Shown: positions 1-8,116, numbered from the stretch's first letter. The stretch: 43,544 nucleotides of DNA from Verrucomicrobiota bacterium (GCA_016871775.1 VHCI01000017.1:1-43544), one strand, 5' to 3'. The notes: generated by a model from the sequence alone, not told the origin. Program-made: numbers and translations.

Positions 1-930
1 TTCCTGGGGCACGCGCACGCGCAGCGCGCCGTTGGCCACCCGGAAAACGTTGGTCCGCTGCTGCACGATGATGGAGACATTGGCCGTCATCCCGGGCTTC
101 AGCCGGAGGTCCTCGTTGGCCACGTCGATCATGGTGGCGTAGGAGACCACGCTTTGCTGCACGCTGGCGGCGTTGCGGACCATCCGGACTTTACCAGGGA
201 AGGTACGGTTGGGGAACGCGTCCACCGTGAATTTGACCTCCTGCCCTTCGGAGATCGTGCCGATGTCCGCCTCGGCCACAGCGGCGTTGATCTGCATCCT
301 CGTGAGGTCGTTCACCAAAACGAAAAGCACGGGCGCGTTCATATTCGCGTTGACCGTGCGGCCCTTGTCCGTGCGGCGGTCGAGGATCATCCCTTCGATC
401 GGAGCGGTGATGACGCAGCGGGAAAGGTCCACCTTGGCGTTCTCCACGGCTGCCCCGCGGGTCAGGAGCTGGGCGTTGGACTGCGCCAGCTGAGCGAGGA
501 CGTTGTCGAGCTCCGCCTGTGAGACAAGATTTTGGCGGTGCAGCCCGGTGGTGCGTTCCACATTGAGCTTGAGGAGCTGGTTGTTCGCCTTGGTCGACTC
601 AAGGTCGGCCTCAGCTTGGCGCAGGCGCTGAATAAAGGTCGACTCGTCGATCTTGGCCAGCACATCGCCGGCCTTCACCTTGGAATTGTAGTCTACTAGC
701 ACCTCCTTGATCTGGCCGGAGACCTGGGCGCCGACGTCCACGGTCACTACGGGTTGAAGGTCGCCGGTGGCAGTGACCGACTGGACAATGTCGCCCCGGG
801 CCACCTTCACCGTCTGGAACTCGGGCTTCTTCTCGGTCTTGGCGCCGAGGAAATACCAGGTGCCTCCGCCACCCGCGGCGAGCAGGAGGAGAACGAGCAT
901 GAGACCAGCGTAACTTTTGGATTTGGCCAT
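1..930 (-). CDS. Periplasmic adaptor (HlyD/MacA-like membrane fusion protein), partial
   Basis: The 5' 310 codons of a membrane fusion protein are present; the 3' end lies beyond the left edge. The reading frame is open from ATG at 928-930. It starts MAKSKSYAG, followed by a single hydrophobic segment (about residues 9-27) that acts as an uncleaved anchor or signal. A biotinyl-lipoyl half-motif comes next (V-D-V-G-A-Q-V-S-G-Q-I-K-E-V), then a long charged, Gln/Leu-rich stretch fitting the alpha-helical hairpin. The second lipoyl half (I-T-A-P-I-E-G-M-I) and a beta-barrel domain with the family-typical G-M-T-A-N-V follow. Such proteins link an inner-membrane pump (ABC MacB-type or RND) to an outer-membrane channel. 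The lipoyl spacing and short N-terminal anchor resemble MacA, but the pump gene would lie outside the window, so ABC versus RND is undecided. No purine-rich ribosome site is seen upstream. Confidence 0.9.
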   Translation of the reverse strand, partial: MAKSKSYAGLMLVLLLLAAGGGGTWYFLGAKTEKKPEFQTVKVARGDIVQSVTATGDLQPVVTVDVGAQVSGQIKEVLVDYNSKVKAGDVLAKIDESTFIQRLRQAEADLESTKANNQLLKLNVERTTGLHRQNLVSQAELDNVLAQLAQSNAQLLTRGAAVENAKVDLSRCVITAPIEGMILDRRTDKGRTVNANMNAPVLFVLVNDLTRMQINAAVAEADIGTISEGQEVKFTVDAFPNRTFPGKVRMVRNAASVQQSVVSYATMIDVANEDLRLKPGMTANVSIIVQQRTNVFRVANGALRVRVPQE

Positions 931-1030
931 GGGGAAGGGAGCGGGCAGTGGAGGGAAGGACGCTTACAGAAGCGCAGGCTGCAACACCAGAGTGTCGGCG
1001 TAGGGCCCTGACGGGCGGACTGGGGAAAGG

Positions 1031-2026
1031 TCACGCGGAATCCGCGGAATAACGCGCCGCCAGGGCGGTGGCGGCGGCGGCGAGGCGGCGCCGCAGTTCC
1101 GGCGGGCGTACCACCTCAGCGTCGGGCCCCCACGAAAGGATCCAACCCGCGACCTCGGCTAGGGCCCCCAGCCGGATGGAGAGCTCCACGCCTCCCTCTG
1201 GTCGTGGGCTGAGTTCCTGGGATTCATGCCACTCCCGCTCTCGGACGCGGTCGGCGACGGCGGCAGAAAAGCGCACGACGACTCGGAAGTTCCCGGCTCC
1301 ACCCAGCACCCCGAGGGCGGAGGCGAAGAAACGCTCGGGGGAGAAGTCGGACGGCCGGGTGAAGCGGGCGTGCAGGACCTTCACGCGCCCAATGCGCGGC
1401 AGGGCGAAGGTGCGGAGGGCGCCACGCTCCGGGTCGTGGGCGACGAGGTACCAGAGGTTTTCGCGGTGCGCGAGGTGGTAGGGGTCGACGCGGCGGCGCG
1501 CCGCTCGGGATTCCCCTGGCTTGCGGTACTCGAACTCTACCGCCCGTTGGCGCAGGACGGCGGTGCTCAAAGCATTGAACACGACAAGGTCCGCGCGGCC
1601 GAGTCCAGTGTTGCGAAAGGACACGGACTGCAGCTCGTCGGCGGGGGAAAAGGAGATCCGATCCTTGAGCCCGCCGGTCAGCTTGTCGAACGAGGCCTCC
1701 AGCTGCCGGTGGAACGGGGTGCCGCGGTACTGCTCAAGTGCCTTACGGGCAACGAGGAGGGCGAGCAGCTCGCCCTCAGTGACGTTGATGGTGGGGAAGG
1801 CGGCGACCGGGTGCGTGTAGCGGTAGGCGTTGATGAGGGGGTCGAACTCGACCGGAAGGTCGAGGCGGTCGCGCATAAAGGCGATGTCGCGCACGATGGT
1901 CTTGCGGGAGACCTCAAGGGCGGCGGCCAGCTTGGTGCAGTTCGTAAAGGCACCGCGGCGCAGCTCGTCGTGGATTCGCAGCATCCTTTCCATCGGGGGC
2001 CGGGAAGTGTGGTAGGGGGCGGGCAC
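1031..2026 (-). CDS. HTH/WYL-domain transcriptional regulator
   Basis: 331 codons from a GTG at 2024-2026; ATG codons at 1993 and 1984 are alternative starts just before the conserved M-L-R-I-H-D-E-L helix. Residues about 12-65 form a DeoR-like winged helix-turn-helix, with the recognition helix around S-R-K-T-I-V-R-D-I (40-48). Residues about 140-320 match a WYL domain: R-V-D-P-Y-H-L near 179-185, the W-Y-L triplet at 192-194, and a C-terminal WCX-like part ending in W-I-L-S-W-G. WYL domains are thought to sense ligands such as nucleic acids or small molecules. The gene is divergent from a hypothetical gene and an amino-sugar cluster. An inverted repeat lies in the 67-bp gap, so it may regulate itself and the rightward genes. 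The regulatory link is inference; the family call is firm. Confidence 0.92.
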   Translation of the reverse strand: MPAPYHTSRPPMERMLRIHDELRRGAFTNCTKLAAALEVSRKTIVRDIAFMRDRLDLPVEFDPLINAYRYTHPVAAFPTINVTEGELLALLVARKALEQYRGTPFHRQLEASFDKLTGGLKDRISFSPADELQSVSFRNTGLGRADLVVFNALSTAVLRQRAVEFEYRKPGESRAARRRVDPYHLAHRENLWYLVAHDPERGALRTFALPRIGRVKVLHARFTRPSDFSPERFFASALGVLGGAGNFRVVVRFSAAVADRVREREWHESQELSPRPEGGVELSIRLGALAEVAGWILSWGPDAEVVRPPELRRRLAAAATALAARYSADSA

Positions 2027-2053
2027 GCGGGAAGCCGGACAGGTTTTGCCGGC

Positions 2054-2072
2054 TGGGACAAGCTATGTCCCA
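2054..2072. promoter_or_regulatory. Inverted repeat TGGGACA-N5-TGTCCCA, candidate WYL operator
   Basis: A perfect inverted repeat with 7-bp arms and a 5-bp spacer (AGCTA) lies in the short gap between the divergent WYL regulator (start 2026) and the hypothetical gene (start 2094). Position, symmetry and size fit a dimeric repressor or activator site controlling both directions. Binding by the neighbouring WYL protein is inferred, not shown. Confidence 0.5.
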
Positions 2073-2093
2073 CCCGGGGGGTACACTGCGGTC

Positions 2094-2726
2094 ATGAACT
2101 CCCCCCGCCGCGCTTCCGGCCTCGCCGCCGCCCCCGGATTCCTGCACTGGATCCACGATGGTTACCGCTACCGTGTTACCGCTTGGCCCGAGGCGGCGTT
2201 TCACCGCGAGGTGATCCCCGGCCACTGGGAGGCGGAGGATCCGTCCCCGGGAGCGCTGGCCTCGGCGGCCCTCGGGGTAGGCGGGGCGGCCTGGCGGCGG
2301 TTCCTGGAGTTCGTGCCGCCGGAGGTGCGTGGGTTGCTGCCCCGTTACGTGCACGGCCGGATGGCGGCGCTGCTGGTGGCCCTGCGGTGCCCAGATCTTC
2401 TCTCGGAACTGCATCAGACGCCTGTACTAACGTGCTTCCTCGCCGCGCATTCGGAGTTACGGGGTGGAGGCGCCGCCGCGTGGGCGGAGATCTCGGCGGT
2501 GCACGAGCGGGAGGGCACCTTTGGGCTTCTGCAATGGCTCGGCCTGCCAGCCAGTCGCCAGGCACTCGCGATCCTGCGCCGGGTGGCTGAGCCAGACCTG
2601 CCGCCGCGGCTACTCGCCCCCCTTCGGGCGTCCCTCTGGGAACCGATGGTCTGCTCGCAGCTCGCCCGAGTGCCCGCCCTCGACGACGAGGAACTCTTCC
2701 TCGCGTGCCACGCGCTCGCGGCCTGA
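2094..2726 (+). CDS. Hypothetical protein next to WYL regulator
   Basis: 210 codons from ATG at 2094 (M-N-S-P-R-R); an upstream in-frame ATG at 2046 would run through the inverted repeat and is less likely. I do not recognise the family. The protein has no signal peptide and no clear membrane segment. It is rich in Leu, Ala, Arg and Trp and looks like an alpha-helical cytosolic protein. The C-terminal half has a regular L-x-x-L-R pattern (G-L-P-A-S-R-Q-A-L-A-I-L-R-R, then L-P-P-R-L-L-A-P-L-R-A-S-L-W-E-P) suggestive of helical-repeat packing. It starts 22 bp after the inverted repeat that lies opposite the WYL gene and ends 40 bp before the kinase-NagB fusion gene. It could be the first gene of that operon or a partner of the regulator. 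The coding call rests on codon use and position. Confidence 0.75.
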   Translation: MNSPRRASGLAAAPGFLHWIHDGYRYRVTAWPEAAFHREVIPGHWEAEDPSPGALASAALGVGGAAWRRFLEFVPPEVRGLLPRYVHGRMAALLVALRCPDLLSELHQTPVLTCFLAAHSELRGGGAAAWAEISAVHEREGTFGLLQWLGLPASRQALAILRRVAEPDLPPRLLAPLRASLWEPMVCSQLARVPALDDEELFLACHALAA

Positions 2727-2766
2727 CCCGAAAACTCGTGTTGCGCCGGCCGCGGCGGGTCCTTGG

Positions 2767-5700
2767 ATGTTTCGGATGTCCTCCGCGACCATCGACGCCG
2801 CCGCCCTCCGTTCGGTCGCCGCCGCCTTCCGGCTCAGCGGCACCTACTGCGGCGGGGCGCCTCACGGCAACGGGCACATCAACGACACGTTCGCGGTCAC
2901 CTTCGAGCAGGCCGGCGTCGCCACCCGCTACATCCTCCAGCGAATCAACGAGCACGTCTTCCGCGATGTGGACGCCGTGATGGCGAATGTCGCTCGGGTT
3001 ACGGCCCATGCCGGGCGGCGGGCGCTAGCCGCCGGGGTGCCGGACCCGCAACGGCGGGTCCTCACGCTAATCCCGACCCGGGGTGGGGAAAACCTCCTTC
3101 GGGACGCGACCGGCGCGTGGCGCTGTTATGTGTTTATTGCGGACGCGACCTCGCACGACGTGATCCGGAGCCCGGAGATGGCGCGGGAGGCGGCGCGTGC
3201 GTTCGGGGAGTTCCAGCGGATGCTCGGCGACCTTCCCGGGGAGCGCCTGCGGGAGACGATTCCAGACTTCCACCACACGCGGCGCCGCTTTGACGTCCTG
3301 ATGAAAGCCGCAGCCGAGGACCGGCGGGGTCGGACGGCGGGGGTTGCCGCCGAACTGGCCTTTGTCCGCAGGCGTGAGCCGATGGTCGACCGGCTGCTCG
3401 ATCTCCATGCCCAGGGGCAACTGCCCGAACGCGTCACCCACAACGACACCAAGCTTAACAACGTCCTGATCGATGACCGGACCGGCGCTGGACTCTGCGT
3501 CATCGACCTCGATACGGTGATGCCGGGGCTGGCGCTCTACGACTTCGGCGACTTGGTGCGTTCTGCGACGAACGCCGCGCCGGAGGACGAGCGTGACCTT
3601 GCGAAAGTGCGTGCGCGGCCGGAGATCTTCGAGGCCTTGGTCGAGGGCTACCTCGCGGGCACGAGTGGGTTGCTGAACGAGGCCGAAATGGGGCAACTCG
3701 CGTTCGCGGGCCGGCTGATTAGTCTCGAGATCGGGATGCGCTTCCTCACCGATCACCTCGAGGGCGACGCCTACTTCCGCATCCATCGCGACAGCCAAAA
3801 CCTTGATCGGGCCCGCAGCCAGTTTGCGCTGGTGCGGAGCCTCGAGTACCAGCGCGAGGCGATGGAGGCGGTGGTCTGGCGCCTCGCCGCCCGCACCCGC
3901 CGCAGCTCAACCGCCACCGCTTCCGCTCCCATGATCCCTACCTCCAGCGAGTCCCAGCAGCGCGAGCGCATCGCGACCGAAATTTTCCCGGGGGCCGATG
4001 ACGCCTGCGCCCGTTTGGCGGGCGAGATCGCCGAGTTGATCCGCGCCCATGACCAAGCCGGCAAGCCGACGGTGCTTGGCCTCGCCACCGGTTCCACCCC
4101 AGTCCGGCTGTACCGGCAGCTGATCCGGCTACATCGCGAGGAGGGCCTGAGCTTCCGCAACGTCATCGCATTTAATCTCGACGAGTACTACGGGCTCCCG
4201 CGTGAGCACCCGGAGAGCTACTGGCGCTTCATGCACGAGCAGCTCTTCAACCACGTCGACATCCCGGCGGCCAACGTGAACGTGCCGGACGGCACCGTGC
4301 CGCGCGGCGAGGTGTTCGCGTCGTGCCGCCGCTACGAGGAGCGGATCCGCGCGGCGGGTGGCCTTGACCTGCAGGTGCTCGGCATTGGCCGTACGGGCCA
4401 CATCGGCTTCAACGAGCCCGGCTCCAGCCGGGAATCCCGCAGCCGCCTCGTCACCCTCGACGGTCTCACTCGGCGCGACGCGGCCCGCGACTTCCTCGGA
4501 GAGGCTAACGTGCCCCGTCACGCGATCACGATGGGTGTCGGTTCCATTCTCGACGCGCGCCGCATCGTGCTGCTCGCGTGGGGTGAGTCCAAGGCTGCCG
4601 TCGTCGCCGCCGCGGTTGAGGCTCCGCCGTCGGACGCGCTACCGGCTAGCTTCCTCCAGGGGCACCCGCAGGTTCGTTTCCTGCTCGACGCGGCCGCGGC
4701 CTCCGCGCTCACCCGCGTCCGCCACCCGTGGTTGGTCACCTCGGTCGAATGGAGCCCGGCGCTCGCCCGCCGCGCCGTAATGTGGCTCTCGCAGGCCGTC
4801 GGGAAACCGGTGTTGAAGCTGCTTGACGAGGACTACAGTGAGCACGGGATGGCGGACCTCCTGACCGAGCAGGGCCCCAGCTACGGGTTGAACATTCGGA
4901 TCTTCAACGAGATCCAGCGCACGATCACCGGTTGGCCCGGCGGCAAGCCCAACGCGGACGACAGCTCGCGCCCCGAGCGGGCCCTGCCGTTCCCAAAGCG
5001 GGTCGTGGTCTTTAGCCCGGAGCCCTCCCACGATGTGCTCGGGATGGGAGGCACGCTGCGCCGGCTCAAGGACCAGGGTCACGACGTCACGGTCGCCTAC
5101 CTGACCTCCGGGAATCTCGCCGTGCCAGACGAGGAGGCGGTGATGGCAGCGGACCTCGTGGGCGACATTGCGGAGACTGTTGCGCGTTCCGAAGGGCGGG
5201 TGGCAGAGTTTGCGCGGACCACCCGCCAGGAACTGCTCGAGAAGGCGGCTTTCGCCGCGGACTCGACGTCGATCCGTCGGCTCAAGGGTTTGCTGCGTCG
5301 CGGGGAGGCGCGCGCCTCGCTGCGGGACTGCGGCTACGCTCCGGGCCAGGCCCGCTTCCTCGACCTCGCGTTCTACGAGCGTGGGCGCTACCGCCAGTTC
5401 GCGCCCGGCGCGGAGGACCTGGCAGCGGTGGCTAAGCTGCTGCGCGAGCTGACGCCAAACCAGATTTTCCTCACGGGCGAGCGGGACGACCCAAGCTCAA
5501 TTACCGCGGTTGGCTACCACTTGGTCCAGCAGGCGTGGCGGCAGGTGGCTGGCGAGGCATGGGCTAAAGACTGCCGGATCTGGGCGTACCGCGGGGTCGA
5601 GCAACCGTGGGAGGCGGCGGAAATCGAGATGGCAGTGCCGCTCAGCCCGCGTGAGCTAGCGCAGAAGATCCAAGCCGTGTTCCACCACAAGTCCCAGCGC

Positions 5701-5844
5701 AGCCAGACGCCTGTGGCCGCTGGTCTCCGCGAGCCCTGGCAGCAGGCGGAGCAGGAGAACCGTGCCCTAGCGGCCAATTACGACAAGCTGGGGTTGGCCG
5801 ACTACGAGGCCCTCGAGGGCTTCTCCCGTGCGCGCCTCGGCTGA
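2767..5844 (+). CDS. nagB: APH-family sugar kinase / GlcN-6-P deaminase (NagB) / PIG-L-like three-domain protein
   Basis: One open frame of 1025 codons from ATG 2767 (ATG 2776 is equally possible). Residues about 10-375 are an aminoglycoside-phosphotransferase-fold kinase resembling N-acetylhexosamine 1-kinases, with catalytic H-N-D-T-K-L-N-N (225-232) and I-D-L-D-T (246-250). A Ser/Thr/Ala linker leads to an internal Met389. Residues about 395-650 are a glucosamine-6-phosphate deaminase domain: A-T-G-S-T-P, F-N-L-D-E-Y (469-474), and R-T-G-H-I-G-F-N-E-P (542-551). In that last motif the usual catalytic Asp (E. coli Asp141) is Thr543, while His545 and Glu550 remain. Residues about 740-1000 are a PIG-L-type domain as in long Bacteroides NagB-like proteins, but H-P-D-D is replaced by E-P-S-H (752-755) and the later histidine motif is D-P-S-S-I-T (908-913), so the metal site looks lost. 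A TGA in another frame overlaps the internal ATG (3931-3934). Separate kinase and NagB genes joined by an indel therefore remain possible. Confidence 0.85.
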   Translation: MFRMSSATIDAAALRSVAAAFRLSGTYCGGAPHGNGHINDTFAVTFEQAGVATRYILQRINEHVFRDVDAVMANVARVTAHAGRRALAAGVPDPQRRVLTLIPTRGGENLLRDATGAWRCYVFIADATSHDVIRSPEMAREAARAFGEFQRMLGDLPGERLRETIPDFHHTRRRFDVLMKAAAEDRRGRTAGVAAELAFVRRREPMVDRLLDLHAQGQLPERVTHNDTKLNNVLIDDRTGAGLCVIDLDTVMPGLALYDFGDLVRSATNAAPEDERDLAKVRARPEIFEALVEGYLAGTSGLLNEAEMGQLAFAGRLISLEIGMRFLTDHLEGDAYFRIHRDSQNLDRARSQFALVRSLEYQREAMEAVVWRLAARTRRSSTATASAPMIPTSSESQQRERIATEIFPGADDACARLAGEIAELIRAHDQAGKPTVLGLATGSTPVRLYRQLIRLHREEGLSFRNVIAFNLDEYYGLPREHPESYWRFMHEQLFNHVDIPAANVNVPDGTVPRGEVFASCRRYEERIRAAGGLDLQVLGIGRTGHIGFNEPGSSRESRSRLVTLDGLTRRDAARDFLGEANVPRHAITMGVGSILDARRIVLLAWGESKAAVVAAAVEAPPSDALPASFLQGHPQVRFLLDAAAASALTRVRHPWLVTSVEWSPALARRAVMWLSQAVGKPVLKLLDEDYSEHGMADLLTEQGPSYGLNIRIFNEIQRTITGWPGGKPNADDSSRPERALPFPKRVVVFSPEPSHDVLGMGGTLRRLKDQGHDVTVAYLTSGNLAVPDEEAVMAADLVGDIAETVARSEGRVAEFARTTRQELLEKAAFAADSTSIRRLKGLLRRGEARASLRDCGYAPGQARFLDLAFYERGRYRQFAPGAEDLAAVAKLLRELTPNQIFLTGERDDPSSITAVGYHLVQQAWRQVAGEAWAKDCRIWAYRGVEQPWEAAEIEMAVPLSPRELAQKIQAVFHHKSQRSQTPVAAGLREPWQQAEQENRALAANYDKLGLADYEALEGFSRARLG

Positions 5845-5846
5845 TC

Positions 5847-7253
5847 GTGTCTCCGATGCTCCCCTTGGCCCCCTCCCTGCGGCCGTCTCTGGAACGGGAC
5901 TTTGTCCCAGCCGCCCTATGGAACCGCGCCTATGGGTCGCTGGTCGCTCGGGATCCCGGATCCCGGCCCTTTGCGCTGGTGCTCCGCTCCCCAGGCGGCG
6001 CGGTCTCGCGGCGCGACAGTCGCGTGCTGGGCGCGGGTCACCCGCAGGCGGCGCTGACCCTAATTTTCGCTGAGCGCTTGCTGAAGTTCCTCCTCTGGCA
6101 ACGAGGCGGCTGCCACGTCTCCGTAGGTGGAGCCGACGAGGTAGCCCGCCATCTCGCGACGGTGTACGCCTCCACCGGCGCGCGCGCCTTTGACCACGCC
6201 TTCATGGGTGAGCACACCTACCAGGCCGGGTTCCGGATCGAGGCGTGCCCGCTCGCTGAACTGCCCGCGGAGGCGGTCGCCGTCCTGCCGGTCGGGCGCC
6301 ACCTCGATGGGTGCCGGATCGGCTTTGATCTCGGCGGCAGCGACCGCAAGGCCGCCGCGCTCATCGACGGCAAAGTGGTCTTCTCGGAGGAGATCGCCTG
6401 GGAACCCTATTTCCAGCAGGATCCCGCCTACCACCTTGAGGGGATCCACGACTCCCTCGTCCGGGCGGCCCGCCACCTGCCAAGGGTGGACGCGATCGGC
6501 GGCAGCGCCGCAGGCGTTTACGTGAACAACGAGGTGCGGGTCGCCTCCCTGTTCCGAGGGGTGCCGGCCGCGGCGTTTGACCCGCACGTGCGCCGGATAT
6601 TCTTCACCCTTCAAAACCGCTGGGGAGGCGTGCCCTTCGAGGTCGCCAACGACGGCGAGGTTACTGCGCTCGCCGGCTCGTTGAGCCTCGGCGACGGAGC
6701 GGTGCTCGGCATCGCGATGGGCACCAGCCTCGCCGCGGGCTACGTGACGCCCTCCGGCGGCATCACCCCGTGGCTGAACGAGCTGGCCTTCGCGCCGGTC
6801 GACTATCACCCGGATGCCCCGCGGGACGAATGGTCCGGTGACGCCGGTTGTGGCGCGCAATACTTCTCTCAGCAGGCGGTCGGTCGGCTCGCCCCCGCCG
6901 CCGGGCTGGATTTTCCCGCCAGCTTGACCCTGCCGGAAAAGCTGATTCGCGTGCAGGAGGCGATGGCGGCCGGGGACGAGCGGGCCGCCCGAATCTACGA
7001 GTCGATCGGCACCTCCTTCGGCTACGCGATCGCCCACTACGCCGACTTTTACGCTTTGCGCCACCTCCTCGTACTGGGCCGCGTCACCTCCGGCGCCGGC
7101 GGCGACCTGTTGCTGCAGCGTGCCCGCGAGGTCCTCCGCGCCGACTTTCGGGAACTTGCCGCGCGGGTCCGCTTGCTCACCCCGGACGAGAAGGACAAAC
7201 GCCACGGTCAGGCGATCGCGGCCGCGAGCCTGCCCGCCCTCCGCTCCGCCTGA
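5847..7253 (+). CDS. ROK-type sugar kinase with long N-terminal extension
   Basis: 468 codons from GTG at 5847, two bases after the preceding stop; ATG at 5856 is an alternative. The first ~155 residues precede the kinase fold and match nothing I can name. The ROK/hexokinase-type ATPase then begins: phosphate-1 motif G-F-D-L-G-G-S-D-R-K (159-168), adenosine/catalytic region V-A-N-D-G-E-V-T (266-273) with Asp269 as probable base, and phosphate-2 motif G-I-A-M-G-T-S (288-294). The C-x-C-G-x-x-G-C zinc cluster of classical ROK proteins is absent; only G-C-G-A-Q-Y-F (334-340) is present, so this is an atypical subgroup. A 6-kinase for GlcN or GlcNAc feeding the NagB domain upstream is the natural guess from context. 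The spacing says it is in the same operon as the fusion protein and the PIG-L gene. Confidence 0.82.
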   Translation: MSPMLPLAPSLRPSLERDFVPAALWNRAYGSLVARDPGSRPFALVLRSPGGAVSRRDSRVLGAGHPQAALTLIFAERLLKFLLWQRGGCHVSVGGADEVARHLATVYASTGARAFDHAFMGEHTYQAGFRIEACPLAELPAEAVAVLPVGRHLDGCRIGFDLGGSDRKAAALIDGKVVFSEEIAWEPYFQQDPAYHLEGIHDSLVRAARHLPRVDAIGGSAAGVYVNNEVRVASLFRGVPAAAFDPHVRRIFFTLQNRWGGVPFEVANDGEVTALAGSLSLGDGAVLGIAMGTSLAAGYVTPSGGITPWLNELAFAPVDYHPDAPRDEWSGDAGCGAQYFSQQAVGRLAPAAGLDFPASLTLPEKLIRVQEAMAAGDERAARIYESIGTSFGYAIAHYADFYALRHLLVLGRVTSGAGGDLLLQRAREVLRADFRELAARVRLLTPDEKDKRHGQAIAAASLPALRSA

Positions 7254-7261
7254 CCCTACCG

Positions 7262-8113
7262 ATGAAGCTCTCCCAACCTCAGGCCGACATCCTGTTTTCC
7301 GCTGCCGACTCGAGCGCCGCGGCGGCGCTCGGCCGGGTCACGCACCTCTGCTTCGGCGCGCACCAGGATGACATCGAGATTATGGCGCACGCGGGCATCA
7401 GCGATTGCCTCGACCAACCCGGGTTCGCGTTCGGCGGCGTCGTGGTCACCAATGGAGCGGGTTCCCCGCGCACTGGCCCCTACGAGCTCCTCGATGACGC
7501 GCAGATGCAGAGGATCCGCGCCGAGGAGCAGCGTGCGGCCGCGCGCTTGGGACAGTACGCGATCCAGCTCCAGCTCGCGCATCCCAGCAGCGCGGTGAAG
7601 TCACCCGGGCACCCAGGCGTCTCGGCCGACCTCGACCTGATCTTCGGGGGCTGTTTGGCGCAGATCGTCTATCTGCACAATCCGGCCGACAAGCACGACA
7701 CTCACGTGGCGGTATTCCTGCGCTGCCTTGAGGCGCTGCGCCGCCTGCCGGTCGCCCGACGGCCCCGCCGCGTGCTCGGCTGCGAGGTCTGGCGCGACCT
7801 GGACTGGCTGGTGGATGCCGACAAGGTCGCTCTGGACGCGGGCCGCCATCCCTCCCTCGCCCTCGACCTGCTCAAGGTCTTCGATTCCCAAGTCGCTGGC
7901 GGCAAGCGCTACGACCGCGCTACCGTCGGCCGCCGACAGGCGCACGCTACGTTCCACACCTCGCATGCGACGGACCGTATGGCAGGTATTACTTGGGCGA
8001 TGGACCTGACCCCGCTGATTCGAGATCCCGCGCTGTCTCCGGAGGCGTACACGCTGGGTTACCTGGAACGGCTACAGACGGACGTACGGGACCGGATGCG
8101 GCGTTTTGCCTGA
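7262..8113 (+). CDS. PIG-L family deacetylase
   Basis: 283 codons from ATG 7262, eight bases after the ROK stop. The zinc motif is intact here: A-H-Q-D-D-I-E (33-39) supplies the first metal ligands and catalytic Asp. The second motif, L-H-N-P-A-D-K-H-D-T-H (138-148), supplies the third histidine. PIG-L enzymes remove N-acetyl groups from GlcNAc-containing lipids, thiols or sugars. There is no signal peptide, so it is cytosolic. It follows a NagB/pseudo-PIG-L fusion and a sugar kinase, and no nagA is visible. A role in removing acetate from GlcNAc or a GlcNAc derivative before deamination is a reasonable inference. A 5-bp hairpin follows the stop directly. Confidence 0.9.
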   Translation: MKLSQPQADILFSAADSSAAAALGRVTHLCFGAHQDDIEIMAHAGISDCLDQPGFAFGGVVVTNGAGSPRTGPYELLDDAQMQRIRAEEQRAAARLGQYAIQLQLAHPSSAVKSPGHPGVSADLDLIFGGCLAQIVYLHNPADKHDTHVAVFLRCLEALRRLPVARRPRRVLGCEVWRDLDWLVDADKVALDAGRHPSLALDLLKVFDSQVAGGKRYDRATVGRRQAHATFHTSHATDRMAGITWAMDLTPLIRDPALSPEAYTLGYLERLQTDVRDRMRRFA

Positions 8114-8116
8114 TTC

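Noticed and set aside
1226-2590. Long plus-strand open frame opposite the WYL gene
   Set aside because: It runs antisense through a well-supported regulator and across the divergent promoter, has no recognisable domain, and is explained by G+C-rich third positions.
5896-5908. GGGAC-TTT-GTCCC, similar to the arms of the WYL-gap palindrome
   Set aside because: It has a different spacer, shorter arms, and lies inside the ROK coding region (R-D-F-V-P codons), so it is probably chance.
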